Assembly (NCBI RefSeq): GCF_000376785.1
Contig: NZ_AQXX01000078.1
Coordinates: 1-37,543, forward strand
DNA: 37,543 nucleotides
DNA from: Hahella ganghwensis DSM 17046
GTDB taxonomy: Bacteria; Pseudomonadota; Gammaproteobacteria; Pseudomonadales; Oleiphilaceae
Direction: 5' to 3'
Shown piece by piece: positions 8,441 through 17,212 of the stretch; within the stretch, counting starts at the first letter, position 1; every line of letters begins with the position of its first letter. The notes beneath the pieces were generated by a model. That model saw only the letters and a list, made by a program, of their open reading frames with translations, was not told the DNA's origin and searched no databases. A program made the translations under genes and the position numbers.

Positions 8441-9040
8441 ATGCTGGAAATAATAGTGTTTTCCCTGGGGCTTATGTACTCACCTGGGCCGGTTAATATG
8501 CTCGCTATGAATCTGGGAATGAACGGTCACTTTCGTACTTCGATTGGGTTCTTTCTGGGAGTTGGCAGTGCCATGCTGATTTTGTTTGTGGTCTTCGGCT
8601 ATACCGGGGCCTGGCTGGTAGATGAGCGAAACCGGTTGATTTTGAGTGTGCTGGGGTGCCTGTATATTTTCTACCTGTCCATTAAATTAGGGCGTTCAGC
8701 GGTGACCTTTGATCCAGAGCTGCAATCACCAGCTTTACTGAGTTATAGGGATGGGCTGATGATACAGTTTTTAAATCCAAAGGGGATGATCACGACGTTG
8801 CCAATTGCGACGATACAGTTTCCGGCGGCAGGTATCACCGGCTGGAGCATTCTGCTCTGGTCCGTTGTGTTGTCAATGCTCGCCTTCGGAGCGCCAGGGA
8901 CCTATGCTCTGATGGGGAAGGGGATGATGAGTCGTATCACCCAAACCGCCTACCTGAAGTATCTGAATATCGCGATGGCGGTTATGCTGTTTCTGGTCGC
9001 CTGCGACATTGCCTATGAGCAGGTATATCTGTCCATTTAG
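8441..9040 (+). CDS. LysE/RhtB-family amino-acid exporter
   Basis: A 199-residue inner-membrane protein with about six hydrophobic segments. The signature SPGPVNMLAMNLGMNGH (residues 14-30) is diagnostic of the LysE/RhtB superfamily, and the usual ALLSYRDGLMIQFLNPKG follows near residue 100. Such proteins export amino acids or their derivatives using the proton gradient. It follows the AraC regulator on the same strand. It is convergent with the permease fragment ending at 9082. Confidence 0.9.
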   Translation: MLEIIVFSLGLMYSPGPVNMLAMNLGMNGHFRTSIGFFLGVGSAMLILFVVFGYTGAWLVDERNRLILSVLGCLYIFYLSIKLGRSAVTFDPELQSPALLSYRDGLMIQFLNPKGMITTLPIATIQFPAAGITGWSILLWSVVLSMLAFGAPGTYALMGKGMMSRITQTAYLKYLNIAMAVMLFLVACDIAYEQVYLSI

Positions 9041-9081
9041 TGACATCTGAGAGGTCTGATACTTCAACCGCCTGCTACCTG

Positions 9082-9339
9082 CTATACGGGATCGCGTAAC
9101 AACAGAGCCGGTTTCAGTTTCAACCGTCGTAAAAGATATCTGGCGCCCATACCCAGAGAAACTGTGCTGACCGTGACAGCTGTGATGACTCCCAGGTAGA
9201 CAAGATCCTGTGAAGGCAGCTTCAAACGTAACTCAAGTAGTGGCAGAGCGATGGCTGATCCTAATAGCACCGCAAAAGCCGACGTGATCAATGCCAGCAG
9301 AAGATATTCCAGATGAAGGCTTTGGCGAATATCCGACAT
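9082..9339 (-). CDS. C-terminal fragment of the YbbP-type ABC permease, after in-frame TGA
   Basis: The 85 residues continue the permease without a gap: the upstream part ends LHSLGA, then TGA, then ATG, then SDIRQSLHLEYLLLALITSAF. In relatives this is one uninterrupted stretch, usually with Arg where TGA stands, so CGA to TGA by one base change is the simplest explanation. The fragment holds the last two membrane helices of the second FtsX domain. The ATG directly after the TGA would allow reinitiation and a split permease; otherwise the gene is a nonsense pseudogene. Confidence 0.7.
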   Translation of the reverse strand: MSDIRQSLHLEYLLLALITSAFAVLLGSAIALPLLELRLKLPSQDLVYLGVITAVTVSTVSLGMGARYLLRRLKLKPALLLRDPV

Positions 9340-11685
9340 TCATGCCCCCAGAGAGTGCAATACGGTTGCGTCGTAGATTTGACGGGTTCGTCCGGCTGCC
9401 ATCACACTGATCAGTACCAGTAAGCTGACGGTCAGACTGACTCCGGCTACCACCAGCAATCCGGCAGTGGCTTTACCGAGCAGATCTCTGGCTGTTTCCA
9501 GGATTGTGGCAGTGCGCACTGTAATGACATTTGGTGCAATATGTGCGATGTTGGTTTGGGCCTGGATTGCGTCCTGATCACTCATGTAAGCGGCGCCCAC
9601 ATAACGGTGAATCAGCCCGTCCAAGGCTCCCTGTGACATAATGCCTTCAAACCAGAAACGGGTTTGTAGACCTTTCTGGGAATAGATGGCGACAATCTCT
9701 GCTTCCAGAGAGCGGCCTTCTACAGTGAAGGTAATACGGTCACCCACCTGAAGACCCAACTGATTGGCTTCACGGTCTTCCATGGCCATGACCGGGTCTT
9801 CGACTTGTTGTTGCGTTGCTTCGGATACTTCCGACCACCAGCGGCCTTCAATGATATTGACACTATCGATATTGTTACTGAGGTAACTTAACTTGTACTC
9901 ATCCTCAAGGGCATCGCGCAGGTCGTCCTTTTCAAGGCCGGTGACATCCCTGAGTGGCGTTCCGTTAATTGCACTCATGCGTGCTCTGACCAGTGGTGCC
10001 TTATCCACCCGCGTAGCTGAAGAAACATCTCGCGTATTGGTGGTGTCCGTACCGCTAGAACCCTGACTGATAAGCGTTGTCCCAGCCGAAAGTGCATCGG
10101 TGACGTCCTTTAGCTGATAGGGAAAGACATCGTAAAGCACCAGTGAAGGGGATTCGTTGGGTATAGTGGCATTAATGGCCCTGACAATCGAGGCGACCAC
10201 AATTGTGCAAGCCACCAGTAACGTCAGTGCTGATCCCAGAGATAGCAGAGATATTCTCAGAGGTGCGCCGGGACGATATAGATTGGCAACGGCCAGCTTG
10301 ACGCTAAAGTGTGTCGACAGGAAGCTGTGACTTTCAAGGCGCCGGGCTAGAAATTTCAGAATATAGACAACACCATCAAGGATGAACAACATGAGTGCTG
10401 CCACAGCGATAAAACCCAGGCCGAACAACCTATCGGGAACGGTACTCATAAACAGAAAAATAATCATACCGGCACCGGTCAGCGTTGCCGATTTCCACGC
10501 TGCGCTCAGCTTAGTGTCAGCATTTTCCATTCCGCGGAACAACACTGCTGGCTGGATCGACAGTGCCCGGCCAATGGCCGGTAATGCGAAGGTATAAGCG
10601 GTCAGTACACCGAACAGCACGGCAATGACGGCAGGAAGGAGCAAGCCTGCCAGACTGGCGGTCACTGGCAGTTCTGTTGCGGCCACGGAGGTCCCAGCTA
10701 TGGCTAACAGACTGCCGATGGCAGCCCCTACCAGGCTGGAAAATCCACTTAGTATGCCGACCTGTATCAAATACACCAGAGCCAGGCGCTTTTCCCGGAG
10801 GCCCAATGCTTGCAGTGTGGCAATGGTACCCATTTTTGTCTGCAGGTAGGACTGAATACTGTTGAATACTCCCAGTCCACCGATAAAAAGAGTGCTGAAC
10901 CCGATTAACATCAGTCCAGAAGCAATCTGCTCAAGGCGTCTGGCGATGCGTTCACTACGATCTTTGAAGGTCCGTACTTCCCACGCCTGGTCGGGAAAGG
11001 CCGCATAAAATTCTTCTCGCCAGAGCTCAGCGTCAGTATCGGTACGGACGTGATATTCATAGTCGATTCTACTGCCGGGCTGGATCAGACCGGAAGCCAT
11101 CAAGGCATCTTCGGAGAGTAATACCGGCGCACCTCGCCAGTTGGCACTGAGGTTTCTGTCCGGTTGCTCCAGAACCAGGGCGCGAATGACCATCTCTAAA
11201 GAGCCGATCAACACCACATCATCTACTTTCACTTGTAGTTTTTCTGCCAGTACGGGGTCCAAGGCCACTCCCCATTTCCCGTTGGTCTGCCGGGTGGCAT
11301 CTGCAAGCGTCATGGTCGGGTTCAGTTCTAGCTGGCCGTAAAGGGGGTAATTGTCTGCGGTACTTTGTAATTCGACTCGGAGGAAGTCTCCGGTACTGGT
11401 GCCCAGCATCGTGTTGACTTCCATCACCAGCGAAACCTCTCCACGCTGATTTATCCAGGCTAGGGCATCATCAGGCAGGGGAGTGGAGACATCGACTTCC
11501 AGGTCACCTCCCAACAGGGCACGGGTATCCGACAGCAATCCTGTTTCCACCAGTTTGTACAGACTGCCTGACGCGGTAATCAAACAGACGCCGAGGACAA
11601 GACAGGTGCAGAAAATCCAGAGAGATCGGCCGCTGGCGCGCAAGTCCTGCCAGGCCAGTTCAAGCAGGAAGCGCATGATGTTCAT
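9340..11685 (-). CDS. ABC transporter permease, YbbP-like, truncated by in-frame TGA
   Basis: This part is 781 residues; with the downstream fragment it would make about 867, normal for the family. It has an N-terminal helix (WIFCTCLVLGVCLITASG), a large periplasmic region, a first FtsX domain of several helices (about 250-390), further helices, a second periplasmic region (about 520-720) and the start of the second FtsX domain. The stop is TGA at 9342-9340, in the same frame as the next ATG. The start at 11685 (or ATG 11676) overlaps the ATPase gene, so the two are coupled. The family is thought to move lipids or hydrophobic compounds out of the inner membrane; the substrate here is unknown. 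Confidence 0.85.
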   Translation of the reverse strand: MNIMRFLLELAWQDLRASGRSLWIFCTCLVLGVCLITASGSLYKLVETGLLSDTRALLGGDLEVDVSTPLPDDALAWINQRGEVSLVMEVNTMLGTSTGDFLRVELQSTADNYPLYGQLELNPTMTLADATRQTNGKWGVALDPVLAEKLQVKVDDVVLIGSLEMVIRALVLEQPDRNLSANWRGAPVLLSEDALMASGLIQPGSRIDYEYHVRTDTDAELWREEFYAAFPDQAWEVRTFKDRSERIARRLEQIASGLMLIGFSTLFIGGLGVFNSIQSYLQTKMGTIATLQALGLREKRLALVYLIQVGILSGFSSLVGAAIGSLLAIAGTSVAATELPVTASLAGLLLPAVIAVLFGVLTAYTFALPAIGRALSIQPAVLFRGMENADTKLSAAWKSATLTGAGMIIFLFMSTVPDRLFGLGFIAVAALMLFILDGVVYILKFLARRLESHSFLSTHFSVKLAVANLYRPGAPLRISLLSLGSALTLLVACTIVVASIVRAINATIPNESPSLVLYDVFPYQLKDVTDALSAGTTLISQGSSGTDTTNTRDVSSATRVDKAPLVRARMSAINGTPLRDVTGLEKDDLRDALEDEYKLSYLSNNIDSVNIIEGRWWSEVSEATQQQVEDPVMAMEDREANQLGLQVGDRITFTVEGRSLEAEIVAIYSQKGLQTRFWFEGIMSQGALDGLIHRYVGAAYMSDQDAIQAQTNIAHIAPNVITVRTATILETARDLLGKATAGLLVVAGVSLTVSLLVLISVMAAGRTRQIYDATVLHSLGA

Positions 11686-12412
11686 CCTCGACCAATTGGC
11701 CTTGATGGAGTCTGAGAACCCGTTGGCAGCGTTTGGCTATCTGTTCGTCATGGGTAACCATCACCATGGTAGATCCGGATTCTTCATTCAGTGTAAACAG
11801 CAGTTCGGTGATTCTGTCACCTGTGTGCAGATCCAGATTTCCGGTGGGCTCATCCGCCAGAACCAGTTTGGGAGAGTGAACCAAGGCCCTGGCGATGGCC
11901 ACCCGTTGTTGTTCTCCCCCTGACAGTTGGCTGGGAAAGTGGTCGGCGCGCTCCTGTAGGTCGACTTTGTTCAGCATCTGACGAGCTTTCAGCCGAGCGT
12001 CCTTCTGGCCGGCTATTTCCAGCGGCAGTGAGACATTGTTCAGCGCGGTCAGACTCGGGATCAGGTGAAAAGACTGGAATACAATCCCCAGATGGTCCCT
12101 GCGCAAATCGGCTAGCTGATCATGATCCATCGTTCCCAGCGACTCGTTGATCAGTTTGATTTCTCCACTCTCAGCCTGCTCCAGTCCTGCCAGGAGCAAT
12201 AACAGCGTTGTTTTCCCGGAACCTGAGGGGCCGATAATGGCGACAGTTTCACCTTGTGTAATGGTCAGATTAACGTCTGTCAGGATCTGGAGTCGTTCCT
12301 GTCGCATAGGGTAGGACATGGACAGGTTTTTCAGCTCAATCATTCGGATACCAGAATTTGTGTCGAGTTGATAAGTGCTATTACCTACGTTTGGTAGGGC
12401 ATTTTGTTTCAC
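11660..12412 (-). CDS. ABC transporter ATP-binding protein, YbbA/LolD-like
   Basis: A cytoplasmic ATPase of 250 residues from the ATG at 12412, where GGTGA sits 6 bases upstream; an ATG at 12343 (start MIELKNLSM) is an alternative matching the usual family N-terminus. Motifs run in order: Walker A GPSGSGKTT (about 61-69), Q-loop VFQSFHLIP, signature LSGGEQQRVAIARAL, Walker B LVLADEPTGNLD and switch His in MVTHDEQ. It pairs with the overlapping permease in the MacB/LolD-like class. If the permease is inactive, this gene may be a leftover. Confidence 0.9.
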   Translation of the reverse strand: MKQNALPNVGNSTYQLDTNSGIRMIELKNLSMSYPMRQERLQILTDVNLTITQGETVAIIGPSGSGKTTLLLLLAGLEQAESGEIKLINESLGTMDHDQLADLRRDHLGIVFQSFHLIPSLTALNNVSLPLEIAGQKDARLKARQMLNKVDLQERADHFPSQLSGGEQQRVAIARALVHSPKLVLADEPTGNLDLHTGDRITELLFTLNEESGSTMVMVTHDEQIAKRCQRVLRLHQGQLVEDEHHALPA

Positions 12413-12491
12413 CGGTCCGGGGAGGGCATTCGACTGTACCTTAGAAGCACGACATTATCCCTGCCTCCAACCTGATGACCCCCTATATTAT

Positions 12492-12534
12492 CCCTGACAG
12501 GATAGGCTATTGGTCTATGATACGGCTGTCAGGG
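12492..12534 (+). promoter_or_regulatory. fbp promoter bracketed by a 9-bp inverted repeat
   Basis: CTGACA (12494-12499), a 16-bp spacer and TATGAT (12516-12521) make a good sigma-70 promoter. CCCTGACAG (12492-12500) and CTGTCAGGG (12526-12534) are a perfect inverted repeat overlapping the -35 box and the predicted start site. This is the position expected for a repressor operator; a hairpin at the 5' end is less likely because the left arm lies upstream of transcription start. Confidence 0.55.
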
Positions 12535-12619
12535 CGATATTTGCTTTATCTCTTCAGTCTCGTTCGTCACAATAGACGGATTCCAGAACCATACCAAGAA
12601 GACGAGATAGAGTACCAAC

Positions 12620-13630
12620 ATGGAAATCATCAAAACTCTCGGCGAGTTTATTATCGACCGACAACATGAGTACCCTGACGCCAGTGGTGAACTAACGTCG
12701 CTGTTTTCATCGATCCGCCTGGCGGCAAAAATTCTGCACCGGGAAATCAATAAGGCTGGACTGGCCGATATTACCGGTGCAGCAGGCGACGAGAATGTGC
12801 AGGGCGAACAGCAGCAGAAGCTCGACGTCTATGCCAACGAAAGATTTAAGAACGCACTGGCCCAACGTGGTGTGGTATGCGGTATCGCTTCTGAGGAAGA
12901 AGAGCAGTTTGTAAAATTTGAGGAAACCAAAAACCTTGACGGCAAATACGTAGTATTGATTGATCCGCTGGACGGTTCATCCAATATTGATGTGAACGTG
13001 TCCGTCGGTACTATCTTTTCGGTATACCGCCGGGTGTCACCTCAGGGCAGCCACGTGACCGAAGAGGACTTCCTGCAGCCGGGTAACAAACAGGTGGCAG
13101 CAGGTTATGTCATCTATGGCTCCTCCACCATGCTGGTGTATTCCACCGGTAACGGCGTGAATGGTTTCACTTACGATCCGACGATTGGGGTGTTCTGTCT
13201 ATCTCACCCGAATCTGCAGATTCCTGAAGACGGCACCATCTATTCCATAAACGAAGGTAACTATGTTCACTTCCCGGAAGGGGTGAAGAAGTACATCAAG
13301 TACTGTCAGGAAGAAGACGATGCCACCAGCCGTCCGTACACTTCCCGTTACATTGGTTCCCTGGTATCTGACTTCCATCGTAATCTGATCAAAGGTGGTA
13401 TCTACCTGTATCCTACTTCAAGCCGTTACCCTCAGGGTAAACTGCGTCTGTTGTATGAATGCAATCCAATGGCGTTCCTGATTGAGCAGGCCGGTGGCCG
13501 GGCGATTGCCGATCCGGGTCAGCGTATTCTGGATATTGAACCCAAGAAGCTGCACCAGCGCTGCCCGTTGTTTGTCGGATCACCCAAAATGGTGGACAAG
13601 CTGGAGAAATTCGTCGAAGAGTTCGGCTGA
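12620..13630 (+). CDS. fbp: Fructose-1,6-bisphosphatase class I
   Basis: The 336-residue cytoplasmic enzyme hydrolyses fructose 1,6-bisphosphate to fructose 6-phosphate and phosphate in gluconeogenesis. The metal site motif [10 protein letters not shown] starts at residue 115, preceded by the acidic SEEEE loop (91-95). Further family stretches are [16 protein letters not shown] and the substrate-site [21 protein letters not shown]. Length is normal and no key residue is missing. It is a single-gene unit with its own promoter (12492-12534) and terminator (13643-13676), divergent from the ABC ATPase gene. Confidence 0.97.
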   Translation: MEIIKTLGEFIIDRQHEYPDASGELTSLFSSIRLAAKILHREINKAGLADITGAAGDENVQGEQQQKLDVYANERFKNALAQRGVVCGIASEEEEQFVKFEETKNLDGKYVVLIDPLDGSSNIDVNVSVGTIFSVYRRVSPQGSHVTEEDFLQPGNKQVAAGYVIYGSSTMLVYSTGNGVNGFTYDPTIGVFCLSHPNLQIPEDGTIYSINEGNYVHFPEGVKKYIKYCQEEDDATSRPYTSRYIGSLVSDFHRNLIKGGIYLYPTSSRYPQGKLRLLYECNPMAFLIEQAGGRAIADPGQRILDIEPKKLHQRCPLFVGSPKMVDKLEKFVEEFG

Positions 13631-13642
13631 TACCATGCGTTC

Positions 13643-13676
13643 AACGACATCGGCTCCGCACGGTCGATGTCGTTTT
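13643..13676 (+). terminator. Rho-independent terminator of fbp
   Basis: AACGACATCG (13643-13652) pairs perfectly with CGATGTCGTT (13665-13674), 12-base loop, then TT. It starts 13 bases after the fbp stop; the T-run is short. Confidence 0.75.
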
Positions 13677-13888
13677 CCCCCTCCATTAATCCCCCCCCAA
13701 TGACGACTCCTTAACCCATTCGATTTCTGCGTTCTGCATCTGATTCATTAACCGGAAGACTCTGAATTTTCAGCCTGCGGATATACAGGAAGTGGCAGAA
13801 TCGGCTGGTATTGATCTCCCTATACAGGGGGTGCCGGTCAAAAAAAATCGGAAAAGTGCCGAAGGTTTGAAATCTAGAGGAGGGTTGG

Positions 13889-13914
13889 GGAAGAGGGTCG
13901 ATTGACCCTCTTCC
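13889..13914 (-). terminator. Strong hairpin after the NhaC gene
   Basis: GGAAGAGGGTC and GACCCTCTTCC form a perfect 11-bp stem with a 4-base loop, 20 bases past the NhaC stop. The minus strand continues with C and A rather than T, so it may act as an RNA 3' end stabiliser rather than a classical terminator. The rest of the fbp-NhaC gap (13677-13888) shows no gene I can support. Confidence 0.5.
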
Positions 13915-13934
13915 AGTAGAGTATCGGCAATCTG

Positions 13935-15287
13935 TCAGCTGTTACTGAAAGACTGTTCTTGATTCAGCGAAGTTGCTAATTTCCCTTTCGGGTAACCGAT
14001 GATAATTGAACCTGCGGCTGCCAGAGCCAGGATCCAGCAATAATAGACATTACCGACCAGATCCAAAGGCGATACCTTCGCCAGTGAAGACGCCAGCAAA
14101 ATCTGCGCGCCATAGGGCAGAATGCCTTGCACTACACAGGAAAAAATATCGAGCAGGCTGGCGCTGCGTCTTGGGTCCACGCCATATCGCTCTGCGATAT
14201 CTTTCGCCAGACTGCCGCTGATGAGAATGGCCACTGTATTGTTCGCCGTGCAGACGTTTGTCACCGCCACCGTCGCGCTGATACTCAACTCACCGGTTCT
14301 AGAGGTGTGTTTGTCACGTCCACCAAAGCGGCTGATACGGTCAATCGTATTGGCCAACCAGTTGAGACCACCCTGGGTTTTCATCATGGCGCCCAGTCCA
14401 CCGATCAACAGGGACAGGATCAAAATCTCCTGCATGCTGGTATAGCCCGCGTAAATATCCTTTGACCAGGATGCAACACTATAGTCCGGCTGCATGCCAA
14501 GACCGATAGCGCCGGCCAGGACAATACCGCTGAACAGCACGAGCATGACATTCACACCTGCCACGGCCAGCACCAGAACCGCCACATACGGCAGTATTCT
14601 TATCAGTTCGTAGTCCTTAGGAGCTTCAACAACCGCATGGGAACTTTGAAAATAAAGCCAGATCAGAGTCAGAATCGCAGCCGGAAGCGCGATCATGAAG
14701 TTCATTTTGAACTTGTCCCGCATATCGCAGCCTTGTGTGCGTGTGGCCGCAATCGTGGTATCGGATATGATCGACAGATTGTCGCCGAACATGGCGCCAC
14801 CGATGACGGTTCCCGTGGTCAGGAGCAAAGGGAGATCGGTTGCTTCAGCAACGCCGACGGCAATGGGGGCTATCGCAGCGATGGTTCCCATAGATGTGCC
14901 CATGGACGTGGCAACAAAAGCCGTGATCACAAACAAACCGGGCAATACCAGCGATGGGGGAATAATGCTCAGGCCGAAATTGACCGTGGCATCCACGCCA
15001 CCCACTGCTTTCGCCACACTGGCAAAGCCGCCGGCCAGAAGGTAGATAAGCACCATGGTGATAATGGTGTTGTCACCGACACCTTTGATAAAGGTTTCGA
15101 TCCGCGAGTTCAGCGAACCCGAGGCAAGTAGAATGGCCAAAACAATGGCCGGCAGGATCGCCACCGGGGCGGAGATTTGATAGAAGGCGAAATCAACACC
15201 TTCTGCCTGATACCAGAGTCCGCTACCAACAAAAAGGGCAAGAAATAGCGCCAACGGCAGCAATGCCAAAGGGGAGGCTTTCTTCAT
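13935..15287 (-). CDS. Na+/H+ antiporter, NhaC family
   Basis: A 450-residue inner-membrane protein with about eleven hydrophobic segments. Family-typical stretches are TSMGTSMGTIAAIAPIAVGVAEA (residues about 126-148), GAMFGDNLSIISDTTIAATRTQG (about 163-185) and TNVCTANNTVAILISG in the C-terminal half. NhaC-type proteins exchange Na+ for protons; some relatives exchange organic acids or amino acids, so the substrate is not certain. An AraC-type regulator lies upstream on the same strand with a 122-bp gap and may control it. Confidence 0.88.
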   Translation of the reverse strand: MKKASPLALLPLALFLALFVGSGLWYQAEGVDFAFYQISAPVAILPAIVLAILLASGSLNSRIETFIKGVGDNTIITMVLIYLLAGGFASVAKAVGGVDATVNFGLSIIPPSLVLPGLFVITAFVATSMGTSMGTIAAIAPIAVGVAEATDLPLLLTTGTVIGGAMFGDNLSIISDTTIAATRTQGCDMRDKFKMNFMIALPAAILTLIWLYFQSSHAVVEAPKDYELIRILPYVAVLVLAVAGVNVMLVLFSGIVLAGAIGLGMQPDYSVASWSKDIYAGYTSMQEILILSLLIGGLGAMMKTQGGLNWLANTIDRISRFGGRDKHTSRTGELSISATVAVTNVCTANNTVAILISGSLAKDIAERYGVDPRRSASLLDIFSCVVQGILPYGAQILLASSLAKVSPLDLVGNVYYCWILALAAAGSIIIGYPKGKLATSLNQEQSFSNS

Positions 15288-15409
15288 AATGAATGTATTT
15301 CCAAAGATGGGTCATGCCTGCCAGTTAAGGGGCAGGAAAAAGGTGGGAGATTATAAAGGTTGTCATGAATATCTCTAATAATTTATCGAAAGATAGTGCT
15401 TTGAATTGG

Positions 15410-16345
15410 TTATAAAAAGTGGGATTGTCTTTCCATCTTCGACCAGAGCTTGTGGCGATATCGTTGGGGCGAGTCTCCAAAATACTTTCCGAAAACCTCA
15501 TAAAACCGGGTGAGAGATGAAAAACCGCTGGCAAAGGCAATTGACGTGATGTTATCACTGGTATGAATCAACAGCTTCTCAGCGTGGCGCACACGCAGTC
15601 CGGTAATATATTCCAGCAGAGAAACTCCCATGACCTTTTTGAACAGGCTCATGGCAAAATTTTTATGGAGGCCGACGTAGCCTGCAACTTTATCGATCGG
15701 TAGATCTTCCCGATAATTTTCCGTGATATAGATCATCATCCGATAGGCCTGATAACAGGCTTTGCTTCGGACTGAATGAGGCTGAGACAACGCGGGAGCC
15801 TGAGGTTCAAGCTGTGTCAGGCGCCGCAGAAAAAGTTTGAATTCTTCATGAGCGATTTCCCTGAGTGTCGGAGCATCAGCCTTGAGGTCCTGTAATTGCC
15901 TGTGCAGTTGCCGAATATCCAGTTCATTCGCCACTGACATGGTGTATACCGTGCCGTAAAAGAGTCCCAGTTCAAAACTTTTGCATAACCGAAGTTCGAA
16001 AGACTGAAAGAGCGGAATTCTGATTCGAATCAGAGAGGCTTCATCTTCAAGGCTCAGCAACTGTGGGCGGCATTCCTTAAAGCTCCAGAGCATTTCACCT
16101 TCCCGCAGTTGTAACCCGGACTGCTCAACAAGAAACTGACCTGATCCACTGAGCATTAGATCAATCTGGTGACAAAGTTGTTGTCCATTTCCAATCGTGG
16201 CCGAAGCAGGGGAATTCTGGGGCTCTGAGTCGTTTTCTGGTTCCGGTAATAAATGGGGAAACCCGCTTCCTGTGCAGAAACTGGTTGTTTGCTCCGGTCC
16301 TTGGTGGGTTATTTCCTGAATAGAAAAGTGACAGGAACTGATCAT
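15410..16345 (-). CDS. AraC-family transcriptional regulator
   Basis: The 311-residue protein starts at ATG 16345; an in-frame TTG at 16375 would add ten residues without a ribosome site. The N-terminal 190 residues form an unassigned sensor region. The C-terminal double helix-turn-helix (about 210-305) reads LPIDKVAGYVGLHKNFAMSLFKKVMGVSLLEYI, then IAFASGFSSLTRFYEVFGKYFGDSPQRYR, which is the AraC signature. It is encoded directly upstream of the NhaC-type antiporter, so local regulation of that transporter is a reasonable guess. The effector ligand is unknown. Confidence 0.87.
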   Translation of the reverse strand: MISSCHFSIQEITHQGPEQTTSFCTGSGFPHLLPEPENDSEPQNSPASATIGNGQQLCHQIDLMLSGSGQFLVEQSGLQLREGEMLWSFKECRPQLLSLEDEASLIRIRIPLFQSFELRLCKSFELGLFYGTVYTMSVANELDIRQLHRQLQDLKADAPTLREIAHEEFKLFLRRLTQLEPQAPALSQPHSVRSKACYQAYRMMIYITENYREDLPIDKVAGYVGLHKNFAMSLFKKVMGVSLLEYITGLRVRHAEKLLIHTSDNITSIAFASGFSSLTRFYEVFGKYFGDSPQRYRHKLWSKMERQSHFL

Positions 16346-16462
16346 CTGAGTACTGCCTGTTTTTATTCTTATCAATCATCTGTGTCGTGCGCTTGTCATT
16401 TTTACTCTAGCGTGATGTTTCCAGAGGTACTACTCGGATATTGTTCTTAAACTGATACTTTT

Positions 16463-16768
16463 TTGGCGGGGGGCTTTCTATCAGGGGCTGCAGAAATGGA
16501 AGTCGGAGCTTTGCGGGTAAGGCAGGCTTTGAAGTTGCTAGAAGCTTTATTCGATCAGTCTACAAACATAGAAATGAGTTGCAGAGCTGTCGTTCGCCAT
16601 TTGTCTCTGCAGCAGAATTTCCGGAAGGTTGCAGAAACGGAATGATTGGCCTCAGTGATTAGAGCAGATCTTAATGCATCGGGCTTAGAGCAGGATTCAT
16701 TGAGTCAAAGTATAAACCAGGCTATCGATCAAATTGAACGGATTGTTCGTCCTCATTTGAAAAAATGA
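16463..16768 (+). pseudogene. Possible small gene remnant with in-frame TGA
   Basis: A reading frame from TTG 16463 runs 60 codons to TGA at 16643-16645, then continues in frame for 40 codons to TGA at 16766. The second part (VIRADLNASGLEQDSLSQSI, then a short basic end) looks more protein-like than chance. No good ribosome site and no family is recognised. It may be the decayed end of a regulator-like gene. It is the only content of the 16376-16799 gap that I can point to. Confidence 0.2.
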
Positions 16769-16799
16769 TAGCTGGCAGATTCGCTTTAAAACTCTACAA

Positions 16800-17201
16800 C
16801 TAATTCCTTAACTCCAGTCTCAAACCTTGATAATAGTCAGGCCGTGGAATCTCTCCCCCCGTATACTCCAGTAAGAACTTATCCGGTGGCTCAAAAAAGA
16901 TATGTGCTATGTACTGGTTGGCGTTATTGGCATCCTTGTTGTCCACTGATTCGCCATATAGGGGCTCCGTCGTACTAACACCGCAAATATCAAACGCTGG
17001 TTCAGTATCATAGAGTTCAAAGCTTTCGATTTTGTCATGCCAACCGCTGATTCGATGAACTAGAAAATAGTTTTGATTACCGATAAGTTTTTGGTCGATG
17101 ATTGACACCGTATCTGTTGCAAAAGAGCAGTCGGGTCCAGAATCAGCGCAACCGAACAAGGTAAAACTGCTAATGAGGATTAATAAGTAGCGTTGAATCA
17201 T
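16800..17201 (-). CDS. Small lipoprotein, possible partner or immunity protein
   Basis: The 133-residue protein starts at ATG 17201 (MIQRYLLILISS), giving a signal peptide that ends in the lipobox LFGC; a longer in-frame start at 17240 would bury the signal and overlap the upstream gene. The mature part is soluble with three further Cys and no recognised domain. It starts 11 bases after the stop of the 17213-18013 gene on the same strand, so the two are almost certainly co-expressed. A periplasmic lipoprotein directly after an unknown cytosolic or secreted protein is a layout seen in effector/immunity pairs; this is inference only. Confidence 0.65.
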   Translation of the reverse strand: MIQRYLLILISSFTLFGCADSGPDCSFATDTVSIIDQKLIGNQNYFLVHRISGWHDKIESFELYDTEPAFDICGVSTTEPLYGESVDNKDANNANQYIAHIFFEPPDKFLLEYTGGEIPRPDYYQGLRLELRN

Positions 17202-17212
17202 TTGAATATTAC

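Noticed and set aside
14637-15131. 164-codon opposite-strand frame inside the NhaC gene
   Set aside because: Composition is low-complexity (many Arg, Gly, His), as expected for the complement of a membrane-protein gene; NhaC motifs are clear on the other strand.
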